DNA of 9,434 bases, from NCBI GenBank assembly GCA_040830545.1, contig JBFOMB010000099.1:1-9434 (forward strand). The letters run 5' to 3'. Source of the DNA: HXMU1420-2 sp040830545. GTDB taxonomy: Bacteria > Pseudomonadota > Alphaproteobacteria > Rhodobacterales > Rhodobacteraceae. The translations under genes and the position numbers were made by a program. Position 1 is the stretch's first letter. The number at the start of each line of letters is the position of its first letter. The notes under the pieces are model-generated. The model saw nothing but the letters and a program-made list of their open reading frames with translations. It ran no database searches and was not told the DNA's origin. Of this stretch, positions 1 to 6,609 are shown piece after piece.

Positions 1-200
1 CCCACCGGCGCCCCGCCGGGGGGGCCGTTGACCAGCGCGTCCCTCCCCACCTCCCCCACCCCCCGGGCGCGTACATTTTGCATCAGCAATGCATCCACTG
101 GCGGCCCGGCGGCCGGGTCCAGGAGCCCGTCCCTTAGCGCGTTTAAAACCCTTTCTGCCGCAACCCGCCCCTCCAGACCCGCCGTTGCACCGGCCGTCAG
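1..200. other. Abnormal, probably low-quality sequence at window start
   Basis: This stretch has runs such as seven G at about 18-24 and repeated C5 to C6 runs at about 45-65, unlike the rest of the window. It also contains TTA and CTA codons in the ligase frame, which are rare in GC-rich genomes of this kind. The ligase reading frame is not interrupted, but conserved residues of the ANL core are replaced while alignment length is kept. I read this as substitution-type sequencing or assembly error near a contig end; gene decay is the alternative. Confidence 0.5.
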
Positions 201-830
201 GGTCGCGGTCAACATCGAGGCCAGTCCGATCACATGCGAAATCGGCGCAACGCCATAGACCCGGTGCCCCGGCCCCAGCGCGCGGAACGTCTGAGCCGCC
301 TGCCCGGCAAAGACGAGGTTATCATGGGTGATCATCACACCCTTGGGTGTTCCCGTCGTGCCTGTAGTGTAAAGCAGGACCGCGACATCCTCGGGCGTGT
401 CCGCATCCCCGCCTTCGGTCTGGCACATGTGCAGCGCGCCGAAGGCACCGGTGATTTTCGTGCCCCCCAAACGCGCGGCATGATCCATCGCGTTCTGCGA
501 CACGGCAGTTGTGGCAAGGATCAACGCTGGTTCCGCGTGGTTTTTCACACGCTCCACCTCTGCCGCCGTCTGTCGCGCGTTGACCGGGATCACGGCCACG
601 CCCTGCCGCGAGCAGGCAAACAGCACCGCCACCGCCGCTGCGCAGTTTTCGGCCAACAGCAGGACACGTTGCCCCCGTTTCAGGCCCTGACCGGTCAGGA
701 CAGTTTCGACATCCGCAATGGCGCGGTCGAGGTCGGCATAGCACCACTCTGTCCCGACGGAATCCAAGATGGCCAGCGCGTCGGGACGTTCTGCGATCTG
801 CTGATCAATGGGATCGTGCCACAGGGTCAT
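1..830 (-). CDS. AMP-forming acyl-CoA ligase (ANL superfamily), 3' end outside window
   Basis: Activates a carboxylic acid with ATP and CoA to an acyl-CoA through an acyl-adenylate; cytoplasmic. The frame from the ATG at 830 stays open to the window edge, giving about 276 residues of the roughly 500 usual for the family, so only the N-terminal part is present. Visible motifs are the phosphate-binding loop YTTGTTGTPKG (residues 154-164), followed by VMITHDN, and PISHVIG (197-202), the usual position of the aromatic/His A4 motif. The start overlaps the stop of the upstream hydratase-family gene as ATGA, which points to translational coupling and makes it the last gene seen in the operon. From about residue 215 on, agreement with the family becomes poor: where I expect something like RYVSSGGAPL the frame reads VNGPPGGAPV, in a stretch full of G/C runs. 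The family is clear; the substrate cannot be called. Confidence 0.85.
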   Translation of the reverse strand, partial: MTLWHDPIDQQIAERPDALAILDSVGTEWCYADLDRAIADVETVLTGQGLKRGQRVLLLAENCAAAVAVLFACSRQGVAVIPVNARQTAAEVERVKNHAEPALILATTAVSQNAMDHAARLGGTKITGAFGALHMCQTEGGDADTPEDVAVLLYTTGTTGTPKGVMITHDNLVFAGQAAQTFRALGPGHRVYGVAPISHVIGLASMLTATLTAGATAGLEGRVAAERVLNALRDGLLDPAAGPPVDALLMQNVRARGVGEVGRDALVNGPPGGAPV

Positions 831-1603
831 GAGGAAAAATCCGGTTTGCGTTTTTCAAGGAAGGCGGAAATGCCTTCTGCTGCCTCTGGCCCGCCTTGCG
901 CGCGGGCCATGGCGTTGCGTTCGGCTTCCAGTTGCTCAGCCTCCCGCGCCTCGTAGGCGGACGACACCAAAGCGCGGATCATGCCCTGCGACTCGCGGGG
1001 GCCACGGGCCAGCGCATCTGCAATCTCGTTCGCATGGGCCTCAGCCTGCCCTTCGGGGACAACCGCATTGATGACACCCATGGCCTCCATCCGCTCTGCC
1101 GTGACAGGCTTGGCCAGCAGGCACATTTCCATCGCCAGCGGACGCGGCATGACCCGCGACAAGGCCGAGGTCAGGCCGCCATCGGGCACCAAACCCGCCT
1201 TCACATAAGCGGCTGTGAACTTTGCGCCCTCTGCCGCAACGATCAAATCGCAGGCCAGCGCGATGGACAGGCCAGCCCCTGCCGCGCCGCCTTCGACCGC
1301 TGCAATCACCGGCACGGGTGAGGAGCGGATGGCGCGGATCACACCGTGAAGGCCTTCGATCTTCTCCTTCCGCTCCGCCTCGGTCAACTTGCTGCGTTCA
1401 ATCAGGGTGTTGAGATCGCCACCCGAGCAGAAAAAACCACCCTCCGAGGTCAGGATCACCGCGCGGACGCCCGGTGCGCGGGCCTTTTCAAACGCGTCGC
1501 CAATCGCGGCATAGAGGTCAGGTGACAGCGCACCGCGACGGCTGGCGTTCATGTTGACGACGATCAGGCGGTCGCCCTGTTCGTCCACGCGGGCCAATTT
1601 CAT
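827..1603 (-). CDS. Enoyl-CoA hydratase/isomerase family protein (oxepin-CoA hydrolase, alternative-type-like)
   Basis: A crotonase-fold protein of 258 residues, the normal length for the family, acting on a CoA thioester. The oxyanion-hole elements are FFCSGGDLN (57-65) and GAAGAGLSIALACDL (106-120). Against classical enoyl-CoA hydratase, the two catalytic glutamates (rat mitochondrial Glu144 and Glu164) align with Ser113 and Tyr133. An Asp is present at 141 in LVPDGG, the place where PaaG-type isomerases and 4-chlorobenzoyl-CoA dehalogenase carry a catalytic Asp. The wording LACDLIVAA...AYVKAGLVPDGG and the C-terminal EGISAFLEKRKPDF match my memory of the group annotated as 'oxepin-CoA hydrolase, alternative type', but ring opening of oxepin-CoA is not implied, since no paaABCDE genes are seen. 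The start has an AGGAGG upstream and overlaps the thioesterase stop by 4 bases. Family is certain; reaction is not. Confidence 0.9.
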   Translation of the reverse strand: MKLARVDEQGDRLIVVNMNASRRGALSPDLYAAIGDAFEKARAPGVRAVILTSEGGFFCSGGDLNTLIERSKLTEAERKEKIEGLHGVIRAIRSSPVPVIAAVEGGAAGAGLSIALACDLIVAAEGAKFTAAYVKAGLVPDGGLTSALSRVMPRPLAMEMCLLAKPVTAERMEAMGVINAVVPEGQAEAHANEIADALARGPRESQGMIRALVSSAYEAREAEQLEAERNAMARAQGGPEAAEGISAFLEKRKPDFSS

Positions 1604-2034
1604 TCCTGCCGCCTCCTCACCCGTTTGAAAACTCCGATGGCCGTTGCCAGCAGGTTGTCATCCATGTCGCGCAGCTCTGCCCCGGAATGAACAATGCTGG
1701 CCCCGCCCCCGGTGATCCGACCTGTAGCCCGGATCACCATACCTTCGGTCGCCGGGGCCACATAGTTGGTGTTGAGCGAGATTGTCAGCACCGGTGCAAA
1801 ATCGGTTGCCGTTCCGGCGCGCGATGCCGCGAACCCGGCGGCTGCATCCAACATCATCGCGATGATGCCACCATGCAGCGTGCCGTTCCGGTTCAGGTGC
1901 TTGGACGCAACCGTCAGGGTGACGCGGGCCGATCCATCCTCGGCCCGCAGGTCAACGTCATAGCCCACCAGAGCGTGGGCACCGCTGTGAATCGAGTCCG
2001 GGTCGACGTCGAATTCAGGCGGCACTGAGAGCAA
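1600..2034 (-). CDS. PaaI-family hotdog-fold acyl-CoA thioesterase
   Basis: Hydrolyses acyl-CoA to free acid and CoA, probably as a small cytoplasmic multimer. The 144-residue length is typical. The PaaI signature is clear: NGTLHGGIIAMMLDAAAG (50-67), with the HGG turn at 54-56 and the likely catalytic acid Asp63 on the central helix, followed by the strands TISLNTNYVAPATEG and ATGRITGGGASIVHSGAEL. I chose the TTG start at 2034 because GGAG lies 7 bases upstream (2042-2045); a GTG at 2025 would remove three residues but has no well-placed ribosome site. With the TTG start the gene overlaps the small dehydrogenase subunit gene by 20 bases, and its stop overlaps the next start as ATGA. In an acyl-CoA catabolic operon such an enzyme most likely releases CoA from dead-end or over-accumulated intermediates (inference). 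Confidence 0.9.
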   Translation of the reverse strand: MLSVPPEFDVDPDSIHSGAHALVGYDVDLRAEDGSARVTLTVASKHLNRNGTLHGGIIAMMLDAAAGFAASRAGTATDFAPVLTISLNTNYVAPATEGMVIRATGRITGGGASIVHSGAELRDMDDNLLATAIGVFKRVRRRQE

Positions 2035-3148
2035 TGAACCGCTCCAGATGATAATCGGTGTCGCCGAACCGGTGATCCGCCATGGTGATCCGCTTGGCGA
2101 TATGGGCCAGTTCGTATTCCTGAGTCATGGCGATGCCACCATGCATCTGAATCGATTCCTCGGCCACCAGACGCCCGACACGGCCAATCAGGTTGCGGGC
2201 AGACGCGATCTGCACGTCCCGCATACGTGTATCCGCTTCCAGGTGCCCGGCGGCGTTGATCACGGCGGACCTCGCCTGTTCCAGTTCGATCAGCAGGTCA
2301 GCCATGCGATGTGCCAGCGCCTGGAACGTGCCAATGGGCCGCCCGAACTGCTTGCGCGTCATCAGGTAGTCCTTGGTCAACTCGGTCGCCGACTGCATGG
2401 CCCCCATGGTTTCCGCCACCAGCGCCACATTGGCCGCCGCCACAGCGCTTTCGATGGCAGGCAGGGCCGCGCCCGCCGCACCCAACCGGGCCGAGGCCGA
2501 AACGCTCACATTGTCCAACGTCACCTCTGCCGCGCGCCCGCCTGCCAGCATGGCATAGCCGCGCATGGTCAGGCCCGAGGAACCGGCAGGCACAACAAAC
2601 AGGGAAATCCCGTCTGCGTCGCCTGCTTCACCGCTTTCGCGGGCGGAAACGATCAGGTGATCCGCCGCCTCGGCATTCACGACCACGGCCTTGCGGCCAT
2701 TCAGAACGACGCTGTCACCATCCGCCTTGGCGCTGGTTTCCACCCGCGACAGATCATAGCGGCTGATTGGTTCGCCATGGGCCAGCGCCAGTTGCACGGC
2801 ACCGCCTATGACCTCTTCGACCATGGCCTTCTGGTCGTCATTGCCCAGCGCGGCGATCAGGCCACCGCCCAGAATGGCGGTGTCCAAAACCGGCTCCACA
2901 ACTCCGGCTCGGCCCAGTTCCTCGAACACCACGGCAATGTCGAACCCGGCCCCGCCGAACCCGCCATCCTCTTCGGAAAACAGCGCGCCCAGAACGCCCA
3001 GTTCCGCCAGCCCGGTCCAGATGTCGGCGCTCATGCCCGCATCGCTGTCCAGGATCGCGTTGCGCGTTGCAGTGTCGTATTTGTCAGACAGATACCGGCG
3101 CAGGGTGTCCTGCAGCATCTGCCGCTCTTCGGTCAGATCAAAATTCAT
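2015..3148 (-). CDS. Acyl-CoA dehydrogenase, small-type subunit (PimD-like)
   Basis: Flavoprotein of the acyl-CoA dehydrogenase family, 377 residues. The N-terminal helical domain starts MNFDLTEERQMLQDTLRRYL and continues through GGFGGAGFD (62-70). The C-terminal domain carries RKQFGRPIGTFQALAHRMADL-type sequence (265-285) and QMHGGIAMTQEYELAHIAKR (334-353), both standard for the family. The usual catalytic Glu near the C-terminus (MCAD Glu376) is missing, as the aligned region reads HRFGDTDYHLER, and the alternative Glu of the LCAD/isovaleryl type appears replaced by Ala around 237-239. The subunit is therefore probably not catalytic alone and likely forms a heterotetramer with the product of the gene just upstream, whose stop is 4 bases away. 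Such pairs are known for pimeloyl-CoA (PimC/PimD) and for steroid side-chain dehydrogenases. Pairing is inferred from adjacency and residues; substrate unknown. Confidence 0.9.
   Translation of the reverse strand: MNFDLTEERQMLQDTLRRYLSDKYDTATRNAILDSDAGMSADIWTGLAELGVLGALFSEEDGGFGGAGFDIAVVFEELGRAGVVEPVLDTAILGGGLIAALGNDDQKAMVEEVIGGAVQLALAHGEPISRYDLSRVETSAKADGDSVVLNGRKAVVVNAEAADHLIVSARESGEAGDADGISLFVVPAGSSGLTMRGYAMLAGGRAAEVTLDNVSVSASARLGAAGAALPAIESAVAAANVALVAETMGAMQSATELTKDYLMTRKQFGRPIGTFQALAHRMADLLIELEQARSAVINAAGHLEADTRMRDVQIASARNLIGRVGRLVAEESIQMHGGIAMTQEYELAHIAKRITMADHRFGDTDYHLERFIALSAA
2042..2045 (-). promoter_or_regulatory. Ribosome binding site supporting a TTG start
   Basis: On the minus strand GGAG is followed by a 7-base spacer and then TTG at 2034. 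No comparable site sits before the in-frame GTG at 2025. The site lies inside the 3' end of the small acyl-CoA dehydrogenase subunit gene, so thioesterase translation may depend on ribosomes finishing the upstream gene. Confidence 0.45.
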
Positions 3149-3152
3149 CTGC

Positions 3153-4343
3153 TTACACTCCCATCGTCACCTTGGAGATGATCCCGCGCTGGATCTCGTT
3201 TGAACCGCCAAAGATCGAAAGCTTGCGGTTGTTGAAATATTGCGGGGCCGTGACCGCCGCGCCGTCCGGGCCGATGGGATCGTTGTCGCCTTCGACCGCC
3301 TCCGACGGGAAAGGCATGGCGTAGGGGCCTGCCGCACGGCGGGCCAGATCGTTGATCTCCTGCCGGATGATGGTGCCCTTGACCTTGATCATCGACGCTT
3401 CCAGCCCCGGGGCCTGCCCCACTGCCGCCTTCGAAATGATGCGCAGGTTCGTTGTGGACATCGCCATCAGGTCGATTTCCACCTGCGCCATGCGGGCAGC
3501 AAAATGCGGGTTTTCGATCAGCGGGCGACCATTGTGGATTTCCGCGCGGGCCATGCGTTTCACCGCGTCCAGCCCCGCCTGCGACGACCCAATGCCCGCA
3601 ATCCCGGTGCGTTCGTGGGTCAGCAGGTACTTGGCATAGGTCCAGCCCTTGTTTTCCTCGCCCACCAGGTTTTCGACCGGCACCTTCACGTCGGTGAACC
3701 AGACCTCGTTCACCTCGTGTGTGCCATCCAGCAGGATGATCGGGCGCACTTCGACACCGGGTGTATTCATGTCGATCAGGAGGAAGCTGATGCCTTCCTG
3801 CTGCTTTACATCCGTGTCTGTCCGCACCAGGCAGAAAATCCAGTCCGCGTGCTGACCCAGCGTGGTCCAGGTCTTCTGCCCGTTGACGATATAGTGGTCG
3901 CCATCCCGCACCGCGCGGGTTTTGAGCGAGGCAAGGTCAGACCCGGCACCCGGTTCCGAATAGCCCTGACACCACCAGTCATCGCCGTTCAGGATACGCG
4001 GCAGGTAGTGGTCCTTCTGCTCCTGATTGCCAAAGGCCATCAGCACCGGCGCCAGCATGGTCAGGCCAAAGGGCACCACGCGCGGCGCATAGGCAAAGGC
4101 ACATTCCACGTCCCAAATATGTTTCTGCACCGCGTTCCATGCCGCGCCGCCATATTCCTCGGGCCAGTTGGGGGCGAGCCATCCCTTTTCGTTCAGGATC
4201 GCGTGCCATTGCTCCATGTCGGCCTTGGTCAGCTCGCCCTTGCCGCGCACCTTGTCCGACATTTCCTTGGGCAGCTTTTCTTCCAGAAACGCGCGCACCT
4301 CGTCCCGAAAGGCGAGCTCCTCGCTTGTGTAATTCAGGTCCAT
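3153..4343 (-). CDS. Acyl-CoA dehydrogenase, large-type subunit (PimC-like)
   Basis: Catalyses FAD-dependent alpha,beta-desaturation of an acyl-CoA, passing electrons to electron-transfer flavoprotein. It has 396 residues, matching the large subunits of two-gene dehydrogenases. Seen in order: the N-terminal helical domain with GWLAPNWPEEYGGAAW (54-69), the FAD/substrate segment QGYSEPGAGSDLASL (126-140), VNGQKTWTT (153-161), LLTHERTGIAG (240-250), and a C-terminal IFGGSNEIQRGII (377-389). The classical base position in that last motif (Glu in IYEGT of MCAD) is Gly379. Glu244 in LTHERTG lies at the position of the LCAD/isovaleryl-CoA dehydrogenase base (PQER motif), so it is the probable catalytic residue. 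The ATG has a strong AGGAGG site and follows the bifunctional enzyme gene by 19 bases. The second subunit is encoded immediately downstream. Substrate could be a dicarboxylyl-, branched or cyclic acyl-CoA. Confidence 0.93.
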   Translation of the reverse strand: MDLNYTSEELAFRDEVRAFLEEKLPKEMSDKVRGKGELTKADMEQWHAILNEKGWLAPNWPEEYGGAAWNAVQKHIWDVECAFAYAPRVVPFGLTMLAPVLMAFGNQEQKDHYLPRILNGDDWWCQGYSEPGAGSDLASLKTRAVRDGDHYIVNGQKTWTTLGQHADWIFCLVRTDTDVKQQEGISFLLIDMNTPGVEVRPIILLDGTHEVNEVWFTDVKVPVENLVGEENKGWTYAKYLLTHERTGIAGIGSSQAGLDAVKRMARAEIHNGRPLIENPHFAARMAQVEIDLMAMSTTNLRIISKAAVGQAPGLEASMIKVKGTIIRQEINDLARRAAGPYAMPFPSEAVEGDNDPIGPDGAAVTAPQYFNNRKLSIFGGSNEIQRGIISKVTMGV

Positions 4344-4348
4344 CCTGT

Positions 4349-4354
4349 CCTCCT
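4349..4354 (-). promoter_or_regulatory. Strong ribosome binding site of the large dehydrogenase subunit
   Basis: A full AGGAGG on the minus strand lies 5 bases before the ATG at 4343, inside the 19-base gap after the bifunctional enzyme gene. It is the best Shine-Dalgarno match in the operon and fixes the start. Confidence 0.7.
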
Positions 4355-4362
4355 CACCGGCG

Positions 4363-6453
4363 TTATGACGCCGCCTTGTTCAAATCATCGAAAGTCCGGC
4401 CTTCGGCCACCAGTTGTTCCAACAGCGGCGCAGGCTGCCAGAAATAGTCGTCTTCTTCGGCGTATCGCTTGATGTCGTCCAGCAGCGCGGGCAGCCCCTG
4501 CATGTCGGCCCATTTCAGCGGGCCACCGTTGTAGCGCGGGAAGCCGTAGCCAAAGAGCAAGGTCATATCCACGTCCAGCGGACGGCGCGCGATGCCTTCG
4601 CCCACGACCTTGGCCGCTTCATTCACCATGGCCGCCATGTACCGGCGCACGATGTCTTCCTGGCTGAAATCGCGGGGGGTGATGCCGCGCTCGGCCCGCT
4701 CGGCCTCGACCAGCGCCATGACGTCCGGATTGGGCACGCCGCCGCGCTTGCCACCGGCATAGTCATAATAGCCCTTGCCGGTCTTTTGCCCGAAATGGCC
4801 ATCCTCACACAGTTTATCCGCATAGGTCGGCACCCTTTCGCGCGGATCACGCGTCGGGGCCAGCCGTTTGCGCGTGGCCCACCCGATGTCGAGACCCGCA
4901 AGATCCGCAACCGCAAACGGCCCCATGGCAAACCCAAACGCGGTCATCGCCTTGTCGATGTCATAGGGCGTCGCGCCATCCAGAACCATGTGGTCAGCAC
5001 AGGTGCGATAGGTGGCCAGAATACGGTTGCCGATGAACCCGTCACACACGCCCGCGCGTACGGCGATCTTGCCCAACCGTTTACCCAGCGCAAAGCCCGT
5101 GGCCACCACGTCCGGCGCGGTGGCGTCAGCAACCACAACCTCCAGCAGTTTCATCACATGCGCGGGCGAGAAGAAGTGTAGCCCGATCACGTCGCCAGGA
5201 CGGGAGGTCGAGGCGGCAATTTCGTCCACATCCAGATAAGATGTGTTCGACGCAAGGATCGCACCCGGCTTGCACACGGCATCCAATTGCCCAAACACCT
5301 GTTTCTTGACATCCATGTTTTCAAACACGGCTTCGATCACCAGATCGACATTGCCGAGCGCGGCGTAGTCGGTCGAGATGGTCAGCGCCCCGGACATGAT
5401 CCCGTCGAATTGCTCCTGACTGATCTTGCCCCGTTTCAGCGCGCCGCTCAGGTTGCCCTCGATCCGGCCCCGCGCGGCTTCACCGGCCTCGGGCGACATT
5501 TCCAGCAGGACAACGTTCAGGCCGGACAGAAGGCACGCCGTGGCGATGCCCGATCCCATTGTGCCGCCGCCGATCACACCGATTGCGGCCAGATCACGCG
5601 GCGCGATGCCGTCCAGTTCCGGCAATTTGCTGACCGCGCGTTCCGAGAAAAACGCGTGGATCATCCCCTGCCGCTGGTCGGTCTCCATCAATTCGCGGAA
5701 CAGGGCGCGTTCCTTGGCAACACCTTCGGCAAAGGACAATTCGCACGCGGCCTGCACGGCGCGCACGCAATAGGCCGGTGAAATCTGTCCCCGGCTGCGG
5801 GCCAGCGTGGCCTCGTAAGCGGCATCAAAGTCGATGGGCGTCGGTGCGGGCATTTCGCTGACCGCGCGACGCGGCGCACCCGCGTCCAACAGCTCCTGCG
5901 CGTAGGCGAGGCCAATCTCGCGCGGGTCGCCTTCCGCAATCTTGTCGATGATGCCCATCTCCAGCGCTTCGGCAGCGCCCACCTGACGGCCCGTCGTCAT
6001 CACGTCCAGCGCCTTTTCGACACCCGTGAGACGCGGCAGGCGTTGCGTCCCAGCGGCACCGGGGATCAGTCCCAGATGCACCTCAGGCAAACCAATACGC
6101 GCGGACGGCACAGCAATACGATAGTGCGTGGAAACCGCAATCTCCAACCCGCCACCCAGCGCGGTCCCGTGCATGGCAGAGACCACGATCAAGGGCGAGG
6201 ATTCGATCCGGTTGCAGACGTCGGGCAGATGCGGTTCGGTCGGCGGTTTGCCAAATTCGCGAATGTCAGCACCCGCGAAATAGGTGCGACCGTCGCCATA
6301 GATCAGCACCGCGCGCGCACCGTCGGCCTCGGCCTGGGCGATGCCGTCGACCAGCCCCTGCCGCACGGCCTGCCCCAACGCGTTCACCGGCGGATTGTTG
6401 GCTTTCAACACGGCGATATCGCCGATGCGCTCATACTCGATGGCGTCAGACAT
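4363..6453 (-). CDS. Bifunctional enoyl-CoA hydratase / 3-hydroxyacyl-CoA dehydrogenase (FadJ/PimF-like)
   Basis: Carries out the hydration and NAD-dependent oxidation steps of beta-oxidation. With the ATG at 6453 it has 696 residues, close to the FadJ family length. The N-terminal crotonase domain (about 1-190) has FAGADIREF (59-67), GTALGGGLEIA (96-106) and IGLPEVHLGLIPGAAGTQRL (120-139); both catalytic glutamates are kept as Glu104 and Glu124. The dehydrogenase domain begins at about 289 with the NAD-binding IGVIGGGTMGSG and has the His426/Glu438 dyad in GLHFFSPAHVMKLLEV, then DGFIGNR (471-477). The C-terminal domains contain GPFAVADLAGLDIG and LLFGYGFPRYNGGP. A GTG at 6495 would add 14 residues, but the ATG has a GGGAGGG site just upstream and gives the normal N-terminus. 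First gene of the six-gene operon; no thiolase accompanies it in the window. Confidence 0.95.
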   Translation of the reverse strand: MSDAIEYERIGDIAVLKANNPPVNALGQAVRQGLVDGIAQAEADGARAVLIYGDGRTYFAGADIREFGKPPTEPHLPDVCNRIESSPLIVVSAMHGTALGGGLEIAVSTHYRIAVPSARIGLPEVHLGLIPGAAGTQRLPRLTGVEKALDVMTTGRQVGAAEALEMGIIDKIAEGDPREIGLAYAQELLDAGAPRRAVSEMPAPTPIDFDAAYEATLARSRGQISPAYCVRAVQAACELSFAEGVAKERALFRELMETDQRQGMIHAFFSERAVSKLPELDGIAPRDLAAIGVIGGGTMGSGIATACLLSGLNVVLLEMSPEAGEAARGRIEGNLSGALKRGKISQEQFDGIMSGALTISTDYAALGNVDLVIEAVFENMDVKKQVFGQLDAVCKPGAILASNTSYLDVDEIAASTSRPGDVIGLHFFSPAHVMKLLEVVVADATAPDVVATGFALGKRLGKIAVRAGVCDGFIGNRILATYRTCADHMVLDGATPYDIDKAMTAFGFAMGPFAVADLAGLDIGWATRKRLAPTRDPRERVPTYADKLCEDGHFGQKTGKGYYDYAGGKRGGVPNPDVMALVEAERAERGITPRDFSQEDIVRRYMAAMVNEAAKVVGEGIARRPLDVDMTLLFGYGFPRYNGGPLKWADMQGLPALLDDIKRYAEEDDYFWQPAPLLEQLVAEGRTFDDLNKAAS

Positions 6454-6456
6454 GTT

Positions 6457-6463
6457 CCCTCCC
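6457..6463 (-). promoter_or_regulatory. Ribosome binding site deciding the bifunctional enzyme start
   Basis: GGGAGGG on the minus strand ends 3 bases before the ATG at 6453. The spacing is slightly short, but nothing as good precedes the in-frame GTG at 6495, so the shorter protein is preferred. Confidence 0.55.
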
Positions 6464-6559
6464 AAGGCCTCCGGTGGAGAGTTAAGCCCAGCCACCTGTC
6501 GAGAGCAATTGTTTCACAGCACCAGATTGGCAAGACCTTGCGTCACCATCTGACAGCCA

Positions 6560-6578
6560 TTCCGGTATGCGGAACCGG
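6560..6578. promoter_or_regulatory. Overlapping small dyads, possible operator
   Basis: Two perfect short inverted repeats overlap here: TTCCG-N5-CGGAA (6560-6574) and CCGGT-N7-ACCGG (6562-6578). They cover the tentative -10 element, where a repressor would act. I cannot assign a regulator family, and in GC-rich DNA 5-base arms can arise by chance. Confidence 0.25.
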
Positions 6579-6609
6579 GTTTCGCTGACAAGTCCTAACC
6601 GTCAAGGAT

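Larger units (their letters stand above)
6454..6609 (-). promoter_or_regulatory. Leader region of the beta-oxidation operon
   Basis: This non-coding stretch lies between the palindrome array and the bifunctional enzyme start. The best sigma70-like match I can find is TTGTCA (6586-6591) and CATACC (6564-6569) with a 16-base spacer on the minus strand: 5 of 6 and 3 of 6 consensus positions. This is weak, so the operon may also be transcribed by readthrough from the aldehyde dehydrogenase gene. No riboswitch or leader peptide is recognisable. Promoter call is tentative. Confidence 0.25.

Noticed and set aside
322..747. Minus-strand open frame of about 141 codons inside the ligase region
   Set aside because: It is frame-shifted relative to the true ligase frame. 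The correct frame from 830 gives the clear YTTGTTGTPKG motif and is open to the window edge.
827..1603. Assignment as a true phenylacetate-pathway oxepin-CoA enzyme
   Set aside because: No paaABCDE, paaG, paaJ or paaK-type context is visible beyond the widespread PaaI-family thioesterase, so only subfamily resemblance is claimed.
2048..3181. Long plus-strand open frame of about 377 codons
   Set aside because: Antisense over almost the whole small dehydrogenase subunit gene, with low-complexity His/Gln/Arg-rich translation and no plausible ribosome site; a shadow frame.
3240..4472. Long open frame of about 410 codons on the plus strand
   Set aside because: It is antisense to the large dehydrogenase subunit and the end of the bifunctional enzyme gene. 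Its product is His/Arg/Gln-rich with no recognisable domain, as expected for a codon-bias shadow in GC-rich DNA.
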